A stretch of 64,000 nucleotides of DNA from the NCBI GenBank assembly GCA_947044405.1, contig CAMRHE010000077.1, positions 3,955,001 to 4,019,000 on the forward strand. The letters are read 5' to 3'. The translations under genes and the position numbers were made by a program. Shown here in pieces: positions 33,508 through 46,868 of the stretch (its first letter is position 1; each line of letters starts with the position of its first letter). The notes under the pieces were generated by a model, which did not search any database, was not told the DNA's origin, and saw only the letters and a list, made by a program, of their open reading frames with translations. The DNA comes from Leptodactylus fallax (taxonomy: Eukaryota; Chordata; Amphibia; Anura; Leptodactylidae).

Positions 33508-34053
33508 ATCACAAGGCATTATGGGAAAGGAGCTGGGGAGCTCATGTGCCCTCTATTGGATGTAACAGATCCTCAATTTGCTTTTGACTCACCGAGCCTT
33601 GAGACAGCAAAAGGGATCTTAGCCAAGCCAATTTCACTTATCTGCATACAGCGCTGTTTCCGGATTGTTGTCCTTCATCAGTACAGAGCAAAGTGAATTG
33701 GCTGGCTTAGTGGGAGGCAATGAGTGGGTTAGGGACAAGAATCTCTCACATTGAGGAGAGCACCAGTGAAGGTGTGTAGAGATTTTAATTGCCTTTTGCC
33801 CTCTACTTAGCATCTACATATCACAAGGCATTATGGGAAAGGAGCTGGGGAGCTCATGCGCCCTCTATTGGATGTAACAGATCCTCAATTTGCTTTTGAC
33901 TCACCGAGCCTTGAGACAGCAAAAGGGATCTTAGCCAAGCCAATTTCACTTATCTGCATACAGCGCTGTTTCCGGATTGTTGTCCTTCATCAGTACAGAG
34001 CAAAGTGAATTGGCTGGCTTAGTGGGAGGCAATGAGTGGGTTAGGGACAAGAA
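33508..34053. mobile_element. dimeric 243-bp repeat with 16-bp flanking duplication
   Basis: Two copies of a 243-bp unit (33502-33744 and 33814-34056) lie in the same orientation with a 312-base offset, and I see essentially one difference between them. The pair is flanked by the 16-bp direct repeat TCTTAAATTGCTACAT (33492-33507 and 34054-34069). Each unit contains a hairpin: 'ttagccaagccaatttcac' pairs with 'gtgaattggctggctta' across a loop of about 60 bases. There is no open frame and no poly-A tail. The long flanking repeat suggests insertion as a dimer. The family is unknown to me. Confidence 0.75.
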
Positions 34054-34069
34054 TCTTAAATTGCTACAT

Positions 34070-35400
34070 TCAGAGACCTTAGAAAACACAGACATCAGAC
34101 AAATTGGAAAAGGGATTTGTGCAAAGTACTGAACAATACAAAGAAGTCAAATAAAACTTAAGACACCCTGCCACTAGCCAAACAGTGTCAAAGACCAAGG
34201 AAGGTGAACGAGAGCTGTAACTGGTATAAACATAAATGTCTGAAACACTTTATTTCAATAACATTGGAGGATATTTACAAGATCATTCTAAAGTATATTG
34301 TATCAAAGTAATGTACAGATTTGTCTTCCTTACCTTTCCTCTTGGATTAACATATTTAGTACAAGGTCAGAGTCTTGCATGCACATTCCAAAAACATATA
34401 GGCTGTAAAGGAAAATCCTATTTTTAGATAACTTAAAAAAACTCATTTAAGTTAACGTACAACATATTTTTCTGTGTTTAACAGGTGGCAATGGACATTA
34501 GATTTCTCAGTCTTCACTCTGTTATCAGAAATGCTACTGTTCAATTGATTTATGTTATACTGCAAATTGTGCAGTGTATTTAATACAGAGGATGGCATAT
34601 TAGTTGGCTACTAACCTTAGACCTTACAGTATTTGGATCCATTTTGTATTCAGCCATAATACAATACCCATAGAAGTGCATAAATCTGTACAGTACTTAT
34701 CGTGTACCTTTAATTTCATAGGGAGGAAGAGTTTTTGTATCAGGTCCCGCCATAGTTTGGATAAACTTTAACAATTTTTCGGATGAAGTTTGCTTGGGGC
34801 AAATTTGTGACAGTCTGCAAGTATGTATGTACCATAGAAAGCTTCTCTTCCCTAGAGGAATTGTATGTATAGCACTACAGCCTACAATTGTAAGTCTAGG
34901 CACAAGAGCATTGGAAGGTTAGTAAATAACGGTATATTGCTACTGATACATCACCCTTCCATATTAGCAATGCTGCCCTGGTTGATTTTGCTTTCACTAT
35001 TTTCTTTTGATGACATAATTGTCCAGAATTGTCAACAACATTTCACATCACTACATTACACTTTACTGCAATTTCCATAAGAGCTACCCCATGATTTACA
35101 AGCTTTCTGTAGATAAAATCTCTAATACAAAAACATAGGCTAATGTTGGGAGCTCCCATTCTTTATGGCTACTTTCACACTGTGTCTTATTTGTCAATTT
35201 AATATATTCATAGGAAAAGATCCTGCTAAAAATAATAAAAACAGAAAAGTAATACATTATTGAAATTAAAAAAAGGAATTGAAAAAAAGATCTAAATTAT
35301 GCAGGTTAGACAAAAAATAAGTGGCTGAGCTACATGTAATACAAATCTACAACTACCATATTATGATATCATATGTACAGTATGTTCCAGGAAAATGAAA
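34070..35400. other. non-coding stretch, no supported feature
   Basis: AT-leaning, apparently single-copy DNA. Short open frames here lack domains or splice context. Nothing else was recognised. Confidence 0.4.
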
Positions 35401-35410
35401 ATATACTGAA

Positions 35411-35811
35411 AGGGGTTGTCAGTTTGAACAAATAAATGTTATTGTTTTTAGTGAAAAGTTATATAATTTTCCTATATATGTTCTGTATCAATTCATCTTG
35501 GTTTTCCAGATCTCTGCTCGCTGTCATTCATTGTTTACTTCCAATGGATAAAAATAAGTCCATAGTCATGTGATGGACAGTCTATGGTCATGTGATGGAC
35601 GAACAGGTGCAAAGCTTATTAAAAGACAGCTCTGATCACTATAACTTACAATACACTACAATATACTGTACTTGCACATGCAGCCACTGACTGTCCATCA
35701 CACTGGAAGTTAAAAAAGAATGATAGCAAGCAGAGATATAGATAACTGTTATGTAATTTTTTTTATATTAAACAAACAATAGCATGTATTTGCTGAAACT
35801 GAATAACCCCT
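35411..35811. mobile_element. 'aggggttgtc' MITE, TGAA duplication
   Basis: Left 'aggggttgtcagtttgaaca' pairs with right 'tgctgaaactgaataacccc'. The arms extend through 'aatgttattgtttttag' and its inverse. The flanks are TGAA on both sides (35407-35410 and 35812-35815), a one-base variant of the TTAA target of its relatives. The centre has a second inversion around 'tccatagtcatgtgatgga'. Confidence 0.7.
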
Positions 35812-36113
35812 TGAAATATCGGTTACTAAAATAAAAAAAGATGCTCACCTCTGACCCAACCCCACCTCTCTGGTTCCCATTGGCCTTTACCTCCTGGTGT
35901 CTGACACACACAGGAAATGTCTTGAGATGCCCAACCACTCTCTGAGATGTGTAATAGCTGTGCCCAGTAACTAGCTTAGTGTGGGCTTCCAGACATTTCC
36001 TGTGTGCTAAGAGAAGTGGAAAGCAGTATTAAATGAGGCAGCATTGGAGCTGGAACTGCAGGGGATTGGTGAAAGGTGGGTAAGTATTTGTTATTCCCCT
36101 AAAAACCCCATTA

Positions 36114-36408
36114 GGCCGGGGCCCCACATGACGTAAACACAGCGGTTTGACCATGGCGTTATACATTCCCTGCAAAGTGGATGGAATTCTAGTGAATCCC
36201 ATCCACACATTGCAGAAAAATATGCGCAGCAGAAATGCTGTGATTTCCAAAACCGTCGCAGCTTTAGAAATCACAGCATGTCAGTTATACCTGTGGAAAC
36301 CCTGATGGTTTCCCTGTAGGTAAAACAAGCAGAAAGGCCGCTGGGGAAATCTCTGCATACTTTCTGTGAAAAGCACTGCAGGAAAAAACACAATGCGTTT
36401 TCACTGCC
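36114..36408. mobile_element. GGCCCCAC-family MITE, right end lost
   Basis: TTA (36111-36113) precedes 'ggccggggccccacatgacg'. The interior matches the copies at 11674 and 27170: 'ggaattctagtgaatcccat', 'atttccaaaaccgtcgc', 'cctgtaggtaaaac', 'gaaaggccgctgggg'. It stops where the TTAA-flanked element 36413-36659 begins, and its right end is not found beyond that. Confidence 0.8.
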
Positions 36409-36412
36409 TTAA

Positions 36413-36659
36413 ATGGGTTGTCCATACTCACCTGTCCCCGGTCCGGTCCTGCAGCTCCGTTATTGTCTTTCGGTAGAAGTACCTGCCGCATGTGACAGCT
36501 GAGGTCAATCAGCGACCTCAAGAAGGGAGCCGATTGGCCTCAGCAGTCACGGAAGGGAACTGGGATGTCACAGCCGTAGAGAAATTCATCAGCAAGAAGG
36601 CATCCAACCGGACCTCCACCAGCCTAATTAGAAAATATTCTTTACCCTGGACAACCTCT
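36413..36659. mobile_element. TTAA-flanked MITE of the GGTTGTCC type
   Basis: TTAA lies at 36409-36412 and 36660-36663. Left 'atgggttgtccatac' pairs with right 'ctggacaacctct'. The 247-bp, GC-richer interior includes an inverted pair near 'gtgacagctgaggtcaatc' / 'gattggcctcagcagtcac'. No coding sequence. It is related to the elements at 20730, 21104, 35411 and 46445. Confidence 0.8.
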
Positions 36660-36663
36660 TTAA

Positions 36664-38389
36664 GGACAGATATTATATATAACATATGTTACCAGTTATG
36701 TTTTTCCTGCCAATTTTTTTAAAGGTACTGTTATATATGCTAATGACACTAAACACACAAATATATGCTAATGACAACTCACATAATTTTTTTCTTTACT
36801 AGTTAAATATGGAGTGTGTTGAGGACATGGATTGTTGTACACAAGAGAAAAATAATCTACAAGTGGTTATATATAACACACTGCTTTCGGCTATTTCAGA
36901 TGATTGCTACAGTATGGCAATATGTTCACACTGACATTGTGACTTCCACTTTTACACACGAGAGATCTATCACTAGGTCTGAAAAGCCGAATGACATACA
37001 CCATCTGATTGTCACCCTGAGTATTTTGGTATTTTGCTTATCCAAATCTGTTCAACTATTCAGCTATATATGACACATTTATAAAACAGAAAACAACAAA
37101 TATGGCACAGATTTTATTTTGCAAAGTAGATCAAGTTTAAAATCGTGTAAAGGTATGAATTTACATCAATTTACTCCGTGTGCCATAAATTCCCATCATT
37201 CACCATATATTTGTCTCCTCAATAAATGAGAGATGATTTGTGTCTGCTTATTTTGCGCCAAAAATTGTAGTGTTTTTTATGTGTGGGACAAATAATTGTT
37301 CTTTACAGCATGCAAGTTAAGTATTTTGTCTGCATATTTTGCACCAAATATCTGTCTCACGGTGAAACTCAACACTTTTAGTCAGATGGTATTTGAGTCA
37401 GAATTTTGGTTCATCTGAAAACATTCCATATTTATGAAGATCCGTACAACTGATTCATAAATATGTCTAAAACTATGACAGGGATTCATATTTAAGACAA
37501 GTGCAAAGATTGACAGTATTGACAAATGGGTCCCAATATATATATATATATATATATAGGAAATGTCATGCATGTCTCAGTTTGTACAGATCAGTCATGT
37601 GGCCAGAGGAGTTGGGGCTTCTTCAGGAGATGATCCATTGTGAGCTTCATATGATACCTAGACCTATATGTTTTTCATTGTTCTGCACAGTTCAAACCAG
37701 ACTAATGGCAAGACAGAGCTCATATCTGTAATGACTGTTATGACTACTGCCCCAATAGTTCACCACCATCTTGGTCCCAGTCTCCAGTCTCCTCCATCTT
37801 TTTAGAGGGATAAGCCTGCACAAAATGGTGACAAGGTCCTGCCCTAACTCTTGCACAATCCTCAGGCAATTACTTCTAACACCTCACATGGTTCAACTAC
37901 TCTCTGAAATTACGCCAAACCTCCTTCTTATAGGTATGATTCCCTTGTGATGGGTACGGTGGCACAGCACATCAGCATTACCATGCTCCACCTCCATCCT
38001 AGCACGAGACTCTTCCAGGACCTAGCTAGTCTTCTGTGCCTCCTTTGTCACTGTAACCCAGAAGACTCTCATTACTTGGAGCTGTTGCTATATCACAAAT
38101 GATGATGCCACCGCCTGTTATCTAGCATATACACACATATGTACATAGAATAAGTATTAAACATCTTAGTAGTCTCTTAGCAACTTTCAGTCCATTTAAA
38201 GAAAAAGTAAAGGATACAAGAGTAGCCCACAGGCTACAATTGTAGGTCATGCAAGTTACCTGCCCTGTATGTGTTCCAATCAATAGTCCTAATTTGTGCA
38301 AACGCAGTGGCAAATAATGCATTATATCCAATTCTGTAAAACTCAAATTAATTAATGGCAGTGTGAACAGAGCCTAAAATTTAAAGTGG
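36664..38389. other. non-coding stretch with short TA tract
   Basis: It contains two 'atatgctaatgaca' phrases 30 bases apart (about 36736 and 36766), a MITE-like fragment near 37140-37300 and a (TA)n tract at 37536-37558. The rest is featureless. A GTTCACA-type end ('ggcagtgtgaacagagcc') occurs at about 38358-38375. Confidence 0.45.
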
Positions 38390-38830
38390 CATGTTAGCTG
38401 TTGAAAATGTTTCATTCACACGTATGATAAAACGCATCTCAGTTGAAATGTCAGACAGAAGTTCGTAAGAAGGAATACAATTCTTTAGTGAAGTCCACAT
38501 AACCTAGAAGTAATATTATTTTGGCAATTTGATATACTATGAAGAAATGCCATCCAACATTCCCTTATTTGGCTCTATTGTGGTCATCATCTATAGGCTA
38601 CAGAGTGTTTCTTAATAAAATAAAATCTTTTTAATCATTTGACTTCCTAGCGAGCAAAAACATGCTCTTGCTTGCATTGAGAAAGTTGAACGACTGTATC
38701 AACCAGCGCTTTGGATTGCTGTACAATGAGTGTTATGCTTGACAAGCCTTGGCATACATTACCTTTTGTTATGGTTGGCTCTGAAGGGTGGTACTGTCAG
38801 ATAGAACCCAAACCTTGATTGCCGTCTGCA
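38390..38830. promoter_or_regulatory. candidate conserved non-coding element
   Basis: Single-copy-looking DNA of balanced composition with no repeat ends. It contains 'aaatctttttaatcatttga' near 38625 and several TGA/TCA-rich motifs. It is offered only as a candidate because it stands out from the surrounding repeats; no specific factor site decides it. Confidence 0.2.
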
Positions 38831-39186
38831 GTTAAGAGTGACACAGTAACCACCTTTCACAACTTACATTGCCTTTGATTCCTGACCCAGTTGTGACCCT
38901 GACAAGCGCATAGCTAAATTGTTGATGTAAATGTATATGTGAAAATATCCAAGCTGTTCCATCAATGCCATAGCTGAAAGTGATTGTCAGGTGCTTGTAC
39001 TTAGGATAGGCTACAGCCTTCACTCTTAGCAGGGGTCTTGATTAACTCTTTGGTATTTTAAGAAATGATCAAACATTGAAACCACCAAGACCTTGTAAGA
39101 TGTATTGTATGTTTTCATTTAATAGCCCTGTGTTCCTTTACGAAGGAAAGTGGGATTAATATTTATATATCTATCCTTTGACACAA

Positions 39187-39257
39187 TTAATAATAATAAT
39201 GCATTTTATGTACTGTATGTAGCGCCAACATATTTCACAGCACTTTACAAAAAATGT
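39187..39257 (-). repeat. 'gcgctgcggaata' tail-type repeat, minus strand
   Basis: On the minus strand this reads 'tttgtaaagtgctgtgaaat' then 'atgttggcgctacatac', followed by an ATT-rich tail. It is the same family as 24914-25018. Confidence 0.65.
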
Positions 39258-39475
39258 GTATAGAAATGTTCTCAGATTTTTTTTTTTTATCCATTGACCA
39301 TATATGAACAAAGAACTTATCTATGCAACTTCTAGTCTAGTAGTAGGGAATAGAAGAACTTTTGATGTCTACCATCTAAAGTGTATGTGCCTTCGATATC
39401 ACTGAGAAAACTCCTATTGGGGATTGTTCATGGATGATGTAGTTGCAGGTTATAGAAAAACTTTAAGAGCATCTA

Positions 39476-39835
39476 CAGGTGCATCTCAATAAATTAGAAT
39501 AGACCTCCTATATCCTATATAAAATATAGACCTCCTATATTTTCTAGATTCTTTACACACAGAGTGTTCTATTTCCAGTGTTTTATTTCTGTAAATGTTG
39601 ATTATGGGTTACAGGTAATGAAAACTGAAATCTAAGAAAATTTGAATATTGTAAAAAAGTTCAGTATTGTAAATTCAGTGTGTCACCTGCCAAAGTTTCC
39701 TAAGCCTTTAAATGGTCCCTCAGTCTGGTTCAGTAGGACACACAATCATGGAAGACGCTGATTATGAATTGTATTACTGAATTACTGACATGAATGAACG
39801 TTTCAAAGATATTCTAATTTATTGAGGTGCACCTG
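39476..39835. mobile_element. Tc1-derived MITE, 360 bp
   Basis: The terminal inverted repeats are CAGGTGCATCTCAATAAATT at the left and the inverse of CAGGTGCACCTCAATAAATT at the right. TA precedes the left end (39474-39475); on the right it has become CA. The ends have the CAG...CTG and TA style of Tc1-like elements. The interior keeps only UTR-like DNA and the possible start of a transposase, so this is an internal-deletion derivative moved in trans. Confidence 0.75.
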
Positions 39836-40610
39836 CACCTATGTCTGTTATGTAAAATAATTGAATTCCCCAAAAAATATTTTACTCCACTACCATTACT
39901 GTATTGTGTATGGTTCCTCTGTTATTCCTACTAGATTGTACATTGATAACTTAGTAGTACCAGTTGGCGGTACAGTCCCGTACTGTCTGACACTATCTAA
40001 TCAGTACTTGCAATGACAAACTCTTTATGGGCAAACCCTTTTGTCAAGGGGAATGGTAATATCCAGTTGTTAATTTATTCGTAAACTAATATTTATTAAA
40101 AAAAAAAAAAAAGATGATTCAGAATTGTTGTTTCATGGGGAAAACAAGCTTTTAGACATATCAGGAGTGGTGACTGCTTCATCATACTGAATAATATCAC
40201 AGCATATGTTATTATGCCATAAAAATGTTTATATCATTGGTATCCTGGCTATTTTGACGTGTAAAATATAAAACATAAAATATGAAGATGAAAGAAGGTT
40301 TCCAATCCCTTAGCCACTCTTTATTTAAAATCTACCAACGTTTAGAAAAGATTTTTAAAATTATGACTGGCAAATACTCTAGATTTAAAAACAAAGGACT
40401 AATTTTTTTCAGAAACATCTACCCTCTTTTTCTCTCTGCTTTAGAGCTGATGGGAAAAGCTACAATAACACATACACAATCCACACAGTAAGAGTAGAAC
40501 TGTTTCTAAAACAACGCTACTCTTTTTTTCTAACCTTAAATAATTCTGTTATATAACATATAAAAAACAAATTTTTAGCATTAAAAAAAATTACGCTGTA
40601 ACTTTCTTTA
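39836..40610. other. non-coding stretch
   Basis: AT-rich DNA with an A-run near 40098-40112. No feature could be supported. Confidence 0.4.
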
Positions 40611-40611
40611 A

Positions 40612-40730
40612 GGGAATGTGTCACTATTTTTAAACCAAGTTTTAATGTTAAACATTTTTTTCAGGATTTGTGATAATTTTAGAAAAAAATTCTCCATTTC
40701 ACTGTCTATATTAATAAAAAAAAAAACCTT
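40612..40730. repeat. left half of the 'gtgtcaccag' MITE family
   Basis: This reads 'gggaatgtgtcactattttt', then 'aaaccaagttttaatgtta' and 'tttcactgtctatatta', matching the left arm of the element at 62157. It is cut where the next MITE starts. Confidence 0.6.
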
Positions 40731-40731
40731 A

Positions 40732-40830
40732 GGGCTAAGGCTCCACATTGCGGAAACGCTACTCTTTTCATTGCAGATTTTGCTGTGTTTATTTGAGCCA
40801 AAAAAAGGAGTGGCTTGAACAGAAGGGAAC
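40732..40830. mobile_element. GGCCCCAC-family MITE, left arm
   Basis: TTA (40729-40731) precedes 'gggctaaggctccacattgc'. The arm continues through 'gcagattttgctgtg' and 'gagccaaaaaaaggagtgg'. The right arm is missing. It appears to have inserted at, or replaced, the end of the repeat at 40612-40730. Confidence 0.7.
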
Positions 40831-40834
40831 AAAA

Positions 40835-41211
40835 GTTTGCAAAAAATTGCAACTTTCTCTGCATTTTCTCTGCCCACCACTTTTCAAAAAGTGGTAGCAA
40901 TGGGGAATCAAGGCAGACTGGGGATGCCTCAGTCTGTCAGATCTACTATGCCTCACACTAGAAAATGGGTGTGAGTTACACCAGAAATCTACTCCAGTCC
41001 CTCACTGGCATATATTTAATTTATGATAGACAGGACCTCCCCAAAATTATGAGGCCAGATCCTCTTGATAATTCTGGCTTATATTGCGCCACTGCACAAA
41101 TAAATTAAAAACTGGTCTTAAATCTTCCCCATTGTATCTGCTACAATGCTCCAAGTACTGCCAGTTAAATAATAACATTATTTCTGCTTGTAGGAGGAGC
41201 TTGTAAGTATA
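40835..41211. repeat. old MITE-like fragments
   Basis: It contains 'gtgagttacaccagaaatc' and 'tttatgatagacaggacct', phrases shared with the 9.9-10.5 kb cluster. The boundaries are lost. The stretch ends at the TA target of the following Tc1 element. Confidence 0.4.
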
Positions 41212-41213
41212 TA

Positions 41214-42525
<1,312 letters not shown>

Positions 42526-42851
42526 TCAACTGGCTGCAAGTGTGATTTAGTTATTGCCACCACCTGTTAAGTACCACAGGTAAGTAACAGGTGCTGTTAA
42601 TTACACAAATTAGAGAAGCATCACATGATTTTTTAAAGGGTGCCAATACTTTTGTCCACCCCCTTTTTATGTTTGGTGTGGAATTATATCCAATTTGGCT
42701 TTTTGACAATTCTTTTTGTGGTTTTCCATTGAAGACAATTTAAATGAAGATATTATTACCAAAGAATTTGTGATTGCAATCATTTTCTGGAAGAAATTGA
42801 GTATTATCTGACAGAATTGCAAGGGTGCCAATACTTTTGGCCAGCACTGTA

Positions 42852-44087
42852 CAGTATACTTACAGTAAACACATTTATTATTGAGTTAATAATAAGCTCA
42901 TTAAATGTATATATAACCCTAGAGGTATCCAGAATTATCCCAATTAAGTCTATGGGTATACAGAAAATTTTGAGTTCAGTAACAAAAAAGAGAGCTCAGA
43001 AATATAACAAAATGGTATTCAGAATTCCATATCCCAAGATGCATAGCATAAGATGACCAGCTTTTTGAAAAAACATAATTTCACAATACTCTGCTACAAG
43101 ATGTCTACCCTATATGTCTCTACATGGTTGTTTTGTGACTTGCAGTCTGTCAAGGGTTGTACTGCAATGTTGTAATACAGCATTGAATTTGTTTCATAAG
43201 ACATTGGCGTTCTAAGCCAAACTCAAGTTAAGGTAAGGGAGGACACATGTGTATAATTCAAACTACATCCAAATATAATATGGCATATGAATAGCTACAA
43301 GTATTTGGCTCATAGTCCTGACATTTCTCTCTAAGTGAGCTGTTATGATGCCACCTCCCTAAAGTTTGGTGGACGCCACCTACCCACATGGCATTATCTA
43401 ATGACAGTCCGATCATTATTCTCACATTTCACAATTGTCAGTTTTTGAATAGCAGAGCACTGATGAATATGTTGTTACTCATCTGACGTCCATGTTCTAT
43501 GAAGCATATATATATATATATATATATATATACACTACAAAGTGTAACACAAATATGATATGAAGGGTCTCATAGGATATACAGTACATTTCTAATGGAA
43601 ATATGTGAAATCACAATTGCATCAGCTGGTAAATATCATGCAGTTGTGATGGAAATTGTTGGTAATGTCATTAGTTGGAGAGATTTAAAGTAACGCAGAC
43701 CTGATTATTAAAACAGTGAGTAGTCGTTAGATGTCATATATTCCACTGCAGGCATTCAGATCCACTTTATTTAGAAAAGGCTGAGCCAATCCTGAATTCA
43801 CTTAGAAACACAGACATTTCACCACAGATAAAGACCAATTTATACATACTAGATATTTGCATGTTATTCTTTATAGACTCATAGACGGGCCCATTTTCTA
43901 TCCTCCCCTATGTGTATTTAACCACTTTAAGCTACTTAAACTATACATATTTCACCAATTACCTATATTGTTCTCAGTTAGACGGTATGATGTCTACAGG
44001 TTTCCAATCAGTCTGTCCTGGACTCTTGGCCACACACAACAGAGCCTATTTTATGGGACCTCAAGCACCCTATGTGTAGTCCTATTG
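42852..44087. other. non-coding stretch with a short TA tract
   Basis: Single-copy-looking DNA with a (TA)n tract at 43505-43532. Short open frames (for example about 43857-44120) have no domain support. Confidence 0.45.
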
Positions 44088-44109
44088 TATATGTATATAT
44101 ATATATATA

Positions 44110-45738
44110 CAGTCATATGAAAAAGTTTGGGCACCCCTATTAATCTTAATCATTTTTAGTTCTAAATATTTGGGTGTTTGCAACAGCCATTTCAATTTGA
44201 TATATCTAATAACTGATGGACACAGTAATATTTCAGGATTGAAATGAGGTTTATTGTACTAACAGAAAATGTGCAATATGCATTAAACCAAAATTTGACC
44301 GGTGCAAAAGTATGGGCACCTCAACAGAAAAGTGACATTAATATTTAGTAGATCCTCCTTTTGCAAAAATAACAGCCCTAGTCGCTTCCTGTAGCTTTTA
44401 ATCAGTTCCTGGATCCTGGATGAAGGTATTTTTGACCATTCCTCTTTACAAAACAATTCCAGTTCAGTTGAGTTTGATGGTCGCCGAGCATGGACAGCCC
44501 GCTTCAAATTATCCCACAGATGTTCAATGATATTCAGGTCTGGGGACTGGGATGGCCATTCCAGAACATTGTAATTGTTCCTCTGCATGAATGCCTGAGT
44601 AGATTTGGAGCTGTGTTTTGGATCATTGTCTTGCTGAAATATCCATCCCCGGCGAACTTCAAATTCGCCACTGATTCTTGTACATTATTCTCAAGAATCT
44701 GCTGATACTGAGTTGAATCCATGCGACCCTCAACTTTAACAAGATTCCCGGTGCCAGCATTGGCCACACAGCCCCAAAGCATGATGGAACCTCCACCAAA
44801 TTTTACAGTGGGTAGCAAGTGTTTTTCTTGGAATGCTGTGTTTTTTGATGCCATGCATAACGCCTTTTGTATGACCAAACAACTCAATCTTTGTTTCATC
44901 AGTCCACAGGACCTCTTCCAAAATGAAGCTGGCTTGTCCAAATGTGCTTTTGCATACCTCAGGCGACTCTGTTTGTGGCGTGCTTTCAGAAACGGCTTCT
45001 TTCGCATCACTCTCCCATACAGCTTCTTCTTGTGCAAAGTGTGCTGTATTGTTGACCGATGCACAGTGACACCATCTGCAGCAAGATGATGCTGCACCTC
45101 TTTGGAGGTGGTCTGTGGATTGTCCTTGACTGTTCTCACCATTCTTCTTCTCTGCCTTTCTGATATTTTTCTTGGCCTGCCACTTCTGGGCTTAACAAGA
45201 ACTGTCCCTGTGGTCTTCCATTTCCTTACTATGTTCCTCACAGTGGAAACTGACAGGTTAAATCTCTGAGACAACTTTTTGTATCCTTCCCCTGAACAAC
45301 TATGTTGAACAATCTTTGTTTTCAGATCATTTGAGAGTTGTTTTGATGCCACTCTTCAGAGGAGATTCAAATAGGAGAACAACTTGCAATTGGCCACCTA
45401 AATACCTTTCTCATGATTGGATACACCTGGCTATGAAGTTCAAAGCTCAGTGAGGTTACAAAACCAATTTTGTGCTTCAGTAAGTCAGTAAAAAGTAGTT
45501 AGGAGTATTCAAATCAATAAAATGATAAGGGTACCCAAATTTTGCACCGGTCAAATTTTGGTTTAATGCATATTGCACATTTTCTGTTAGTACAATAAAC
45601 CTCATTTCAACCTGAAATATTACTGTGTCCATCAGTTATTAGATATATCAAATTGAAATGGCTGTTGCAAATACCCAAATATTTAGAACTAAAAATGATT
45701 AAGATTAATAGGGGTGCCCAAACTTTTTCATATGACTG
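44110..45738 (-). mobile_element. Tc1-like transposon, full length, frameshifted
   Basis: A 1629-bp element flanked by TA (44108-44109 and 45739-45740) at the edge of a TA tract. The terminal inverted repeats of about 210 bp start CAGTCATATGAAAAAGTTTG. They include an inner 'accggtgcaaaagtatggg' copy on the left and its mirror 'ccaaattttgcaccggtc' on the right. The minus-strand transposase has at least three frameshifts. Confidence 0.92.
44283..45352 (-). pseudogene. Tc1-like transposase with at least three frameshifts
   Basis: It starts MASKQLSNDLK at 45352 and keeps both helix-turn-helix domains and a SGRPRK hook. A one-base loss near 44921 puts the WTDE motif (first aspartate) in another frame. 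A compensating change near 44850-44860 restores the first frame through the FGGGS box. A second one-base loss near 44655 shifts QQDND and the following SPDLNIIEHLW (E) out again. Spacing between the second D and E is 34. NPIE has become NIIE. The gene is inactive but its parts are easy to align, so the decay is moderate. Confidence 0.9.
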
Positions 45739-45740
45739 TA

Positions 45741-46198
45741 TATGTAAGAAACACAAAGATGATCCAAAAGCTATTTTGATAATAAAATAACATTAAATTT
45801 GGTTCTACTATTTGGAATCTGAACATAAAGTTACAACATCACCAATTAAATCTAAAAGGTCAATCTTGTCATTTTATATTTATACCTTTTAAACATGTTT
45901 GGTCCGCTAGGACTCAATTCATGTTTTTAGTAGCCATTAAATATTGCAAGGAATTGACTACTTCATTTTAATCTCACTTCCATTTACAGTTATTTTTCTT
46001 AAATTACTAATTGTATTATAGTTATCTTCATTATTCACTACATTACTCAAAAGTGATAAAATAGACATGGTATATGATATATGAAAATAAATATAAAAAT
46101 GCATATATAAACTATATTGCATTATAGTGTATAAGAATATATAGGAACATTATCAATGAATAATATAGTAATTATATCATTAATATAATAATATATAG
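45741..46198. other. AT-rich non-coding stretch
   Basis: Very AT-rich DNA; no feature could be supported. Confidence 0.4.
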
Positions 46199-46201
46199 TT
46201 A

Positions 46202-46440
46202 GATCCAAGTTACGAAAACGCCGGGATTTACATTACCTACAATGTGGATGGAATTCTGGCTTATCCCATCCACACATTGCAGAAAAATATTCACAGAGAA
46301 AATGCTGCGATTTCATAAAGTGTTGTGTTTTTGTAAATCGCAGAATGTCAATTATACCTAAGGAAATGTTTGGGGGACAGAAAGTCTGCAGAGGTTTCTG
46401 CAGTGCTTTTTGACTGCGGCTCGTACTTGGGGCCTTAGAC
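46202..46440. mobile_element. GGCCCCAC-family MITE, TTA on both sides
   Basis: TTA lies at 46199-46201 and 46441-46443. The left end has lost the 'ctaaggc' part ('gatccaagttacgaaaacgc') but the right 'cttggggccttagac' is intact. The interior has 'ttacctacaatgtggatgg', 'gcttatcccatccacac' and 'gaaagtctgcagagg'. Its right TTA overlaps the TTAA of the next element. Confidence 0.8.
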
Positions 46441-46444
46441 TTAA

Positions 46445-46716
46445 AGGCTTTTCTAGTCTTTGGGTGCCAGAAGCTGCTAGTGGTCATTGAGCAAGTAATA
46501 GGAGCGGCACAGTAGCCCATCCACTGCATGGTGGTGTTTCTGGGAAATTGCAATGCCGCTCCTATTACTTGAATAGGAGCTGTGCTGCACATGCTCCATG
46601 TCCACTAGCTTCTTCTGACACCCAGTGGCTGCTGCAACAGCTGCTCTGTGGGGAGTCCGGGTTTTGGACCAAGACAGATTATATACTGATGACTTATCCT
46701 GTGGATGAAAACTCCT
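46445..46716. mobile_element. TTAA-flanked MITE
   Basis: TTAA lies at 46441-46444 and 46717-46720. Left 'aggcttttctagtc' and right 'gatgaaaactcct' are imperfect inverted ends. The interior contains the inverted pair 'caagtaataggagcggcac' and 'gctcctattacttg' plus 'gggtgccagaagctgctagt' and its mirror near 46600. 272 bp, no coding sequence. Confidence 0.75.
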
Positions 46717-46827
46717 TTAATCAATTAATAAAAAGTATTAATTATTTTGTCTATAGTAGCTGGTGTGTTTAGTTCTCACCACAAAGCCTGTGTAGTAAAA
46801 AGCAGCATTAGTAAATATGTACAAAAG

Positions 46828-46828
<1 letters not shown>

Positions 46829-46866
<38 letters not shown>
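46829..46866. repeat. (TA)n microsatellite
   Basis: About 19 TA dinucleotides in a row. Confidence 0.95.

Positions 46867-46868
<2 letters not shown>

Noticed and set aside
33472..33696. A 74-codon frame as a host gene fragment
   Set aside because: It lies in one unit of the dimeric repeat and is not kept open in a meaningful way in the second unit.
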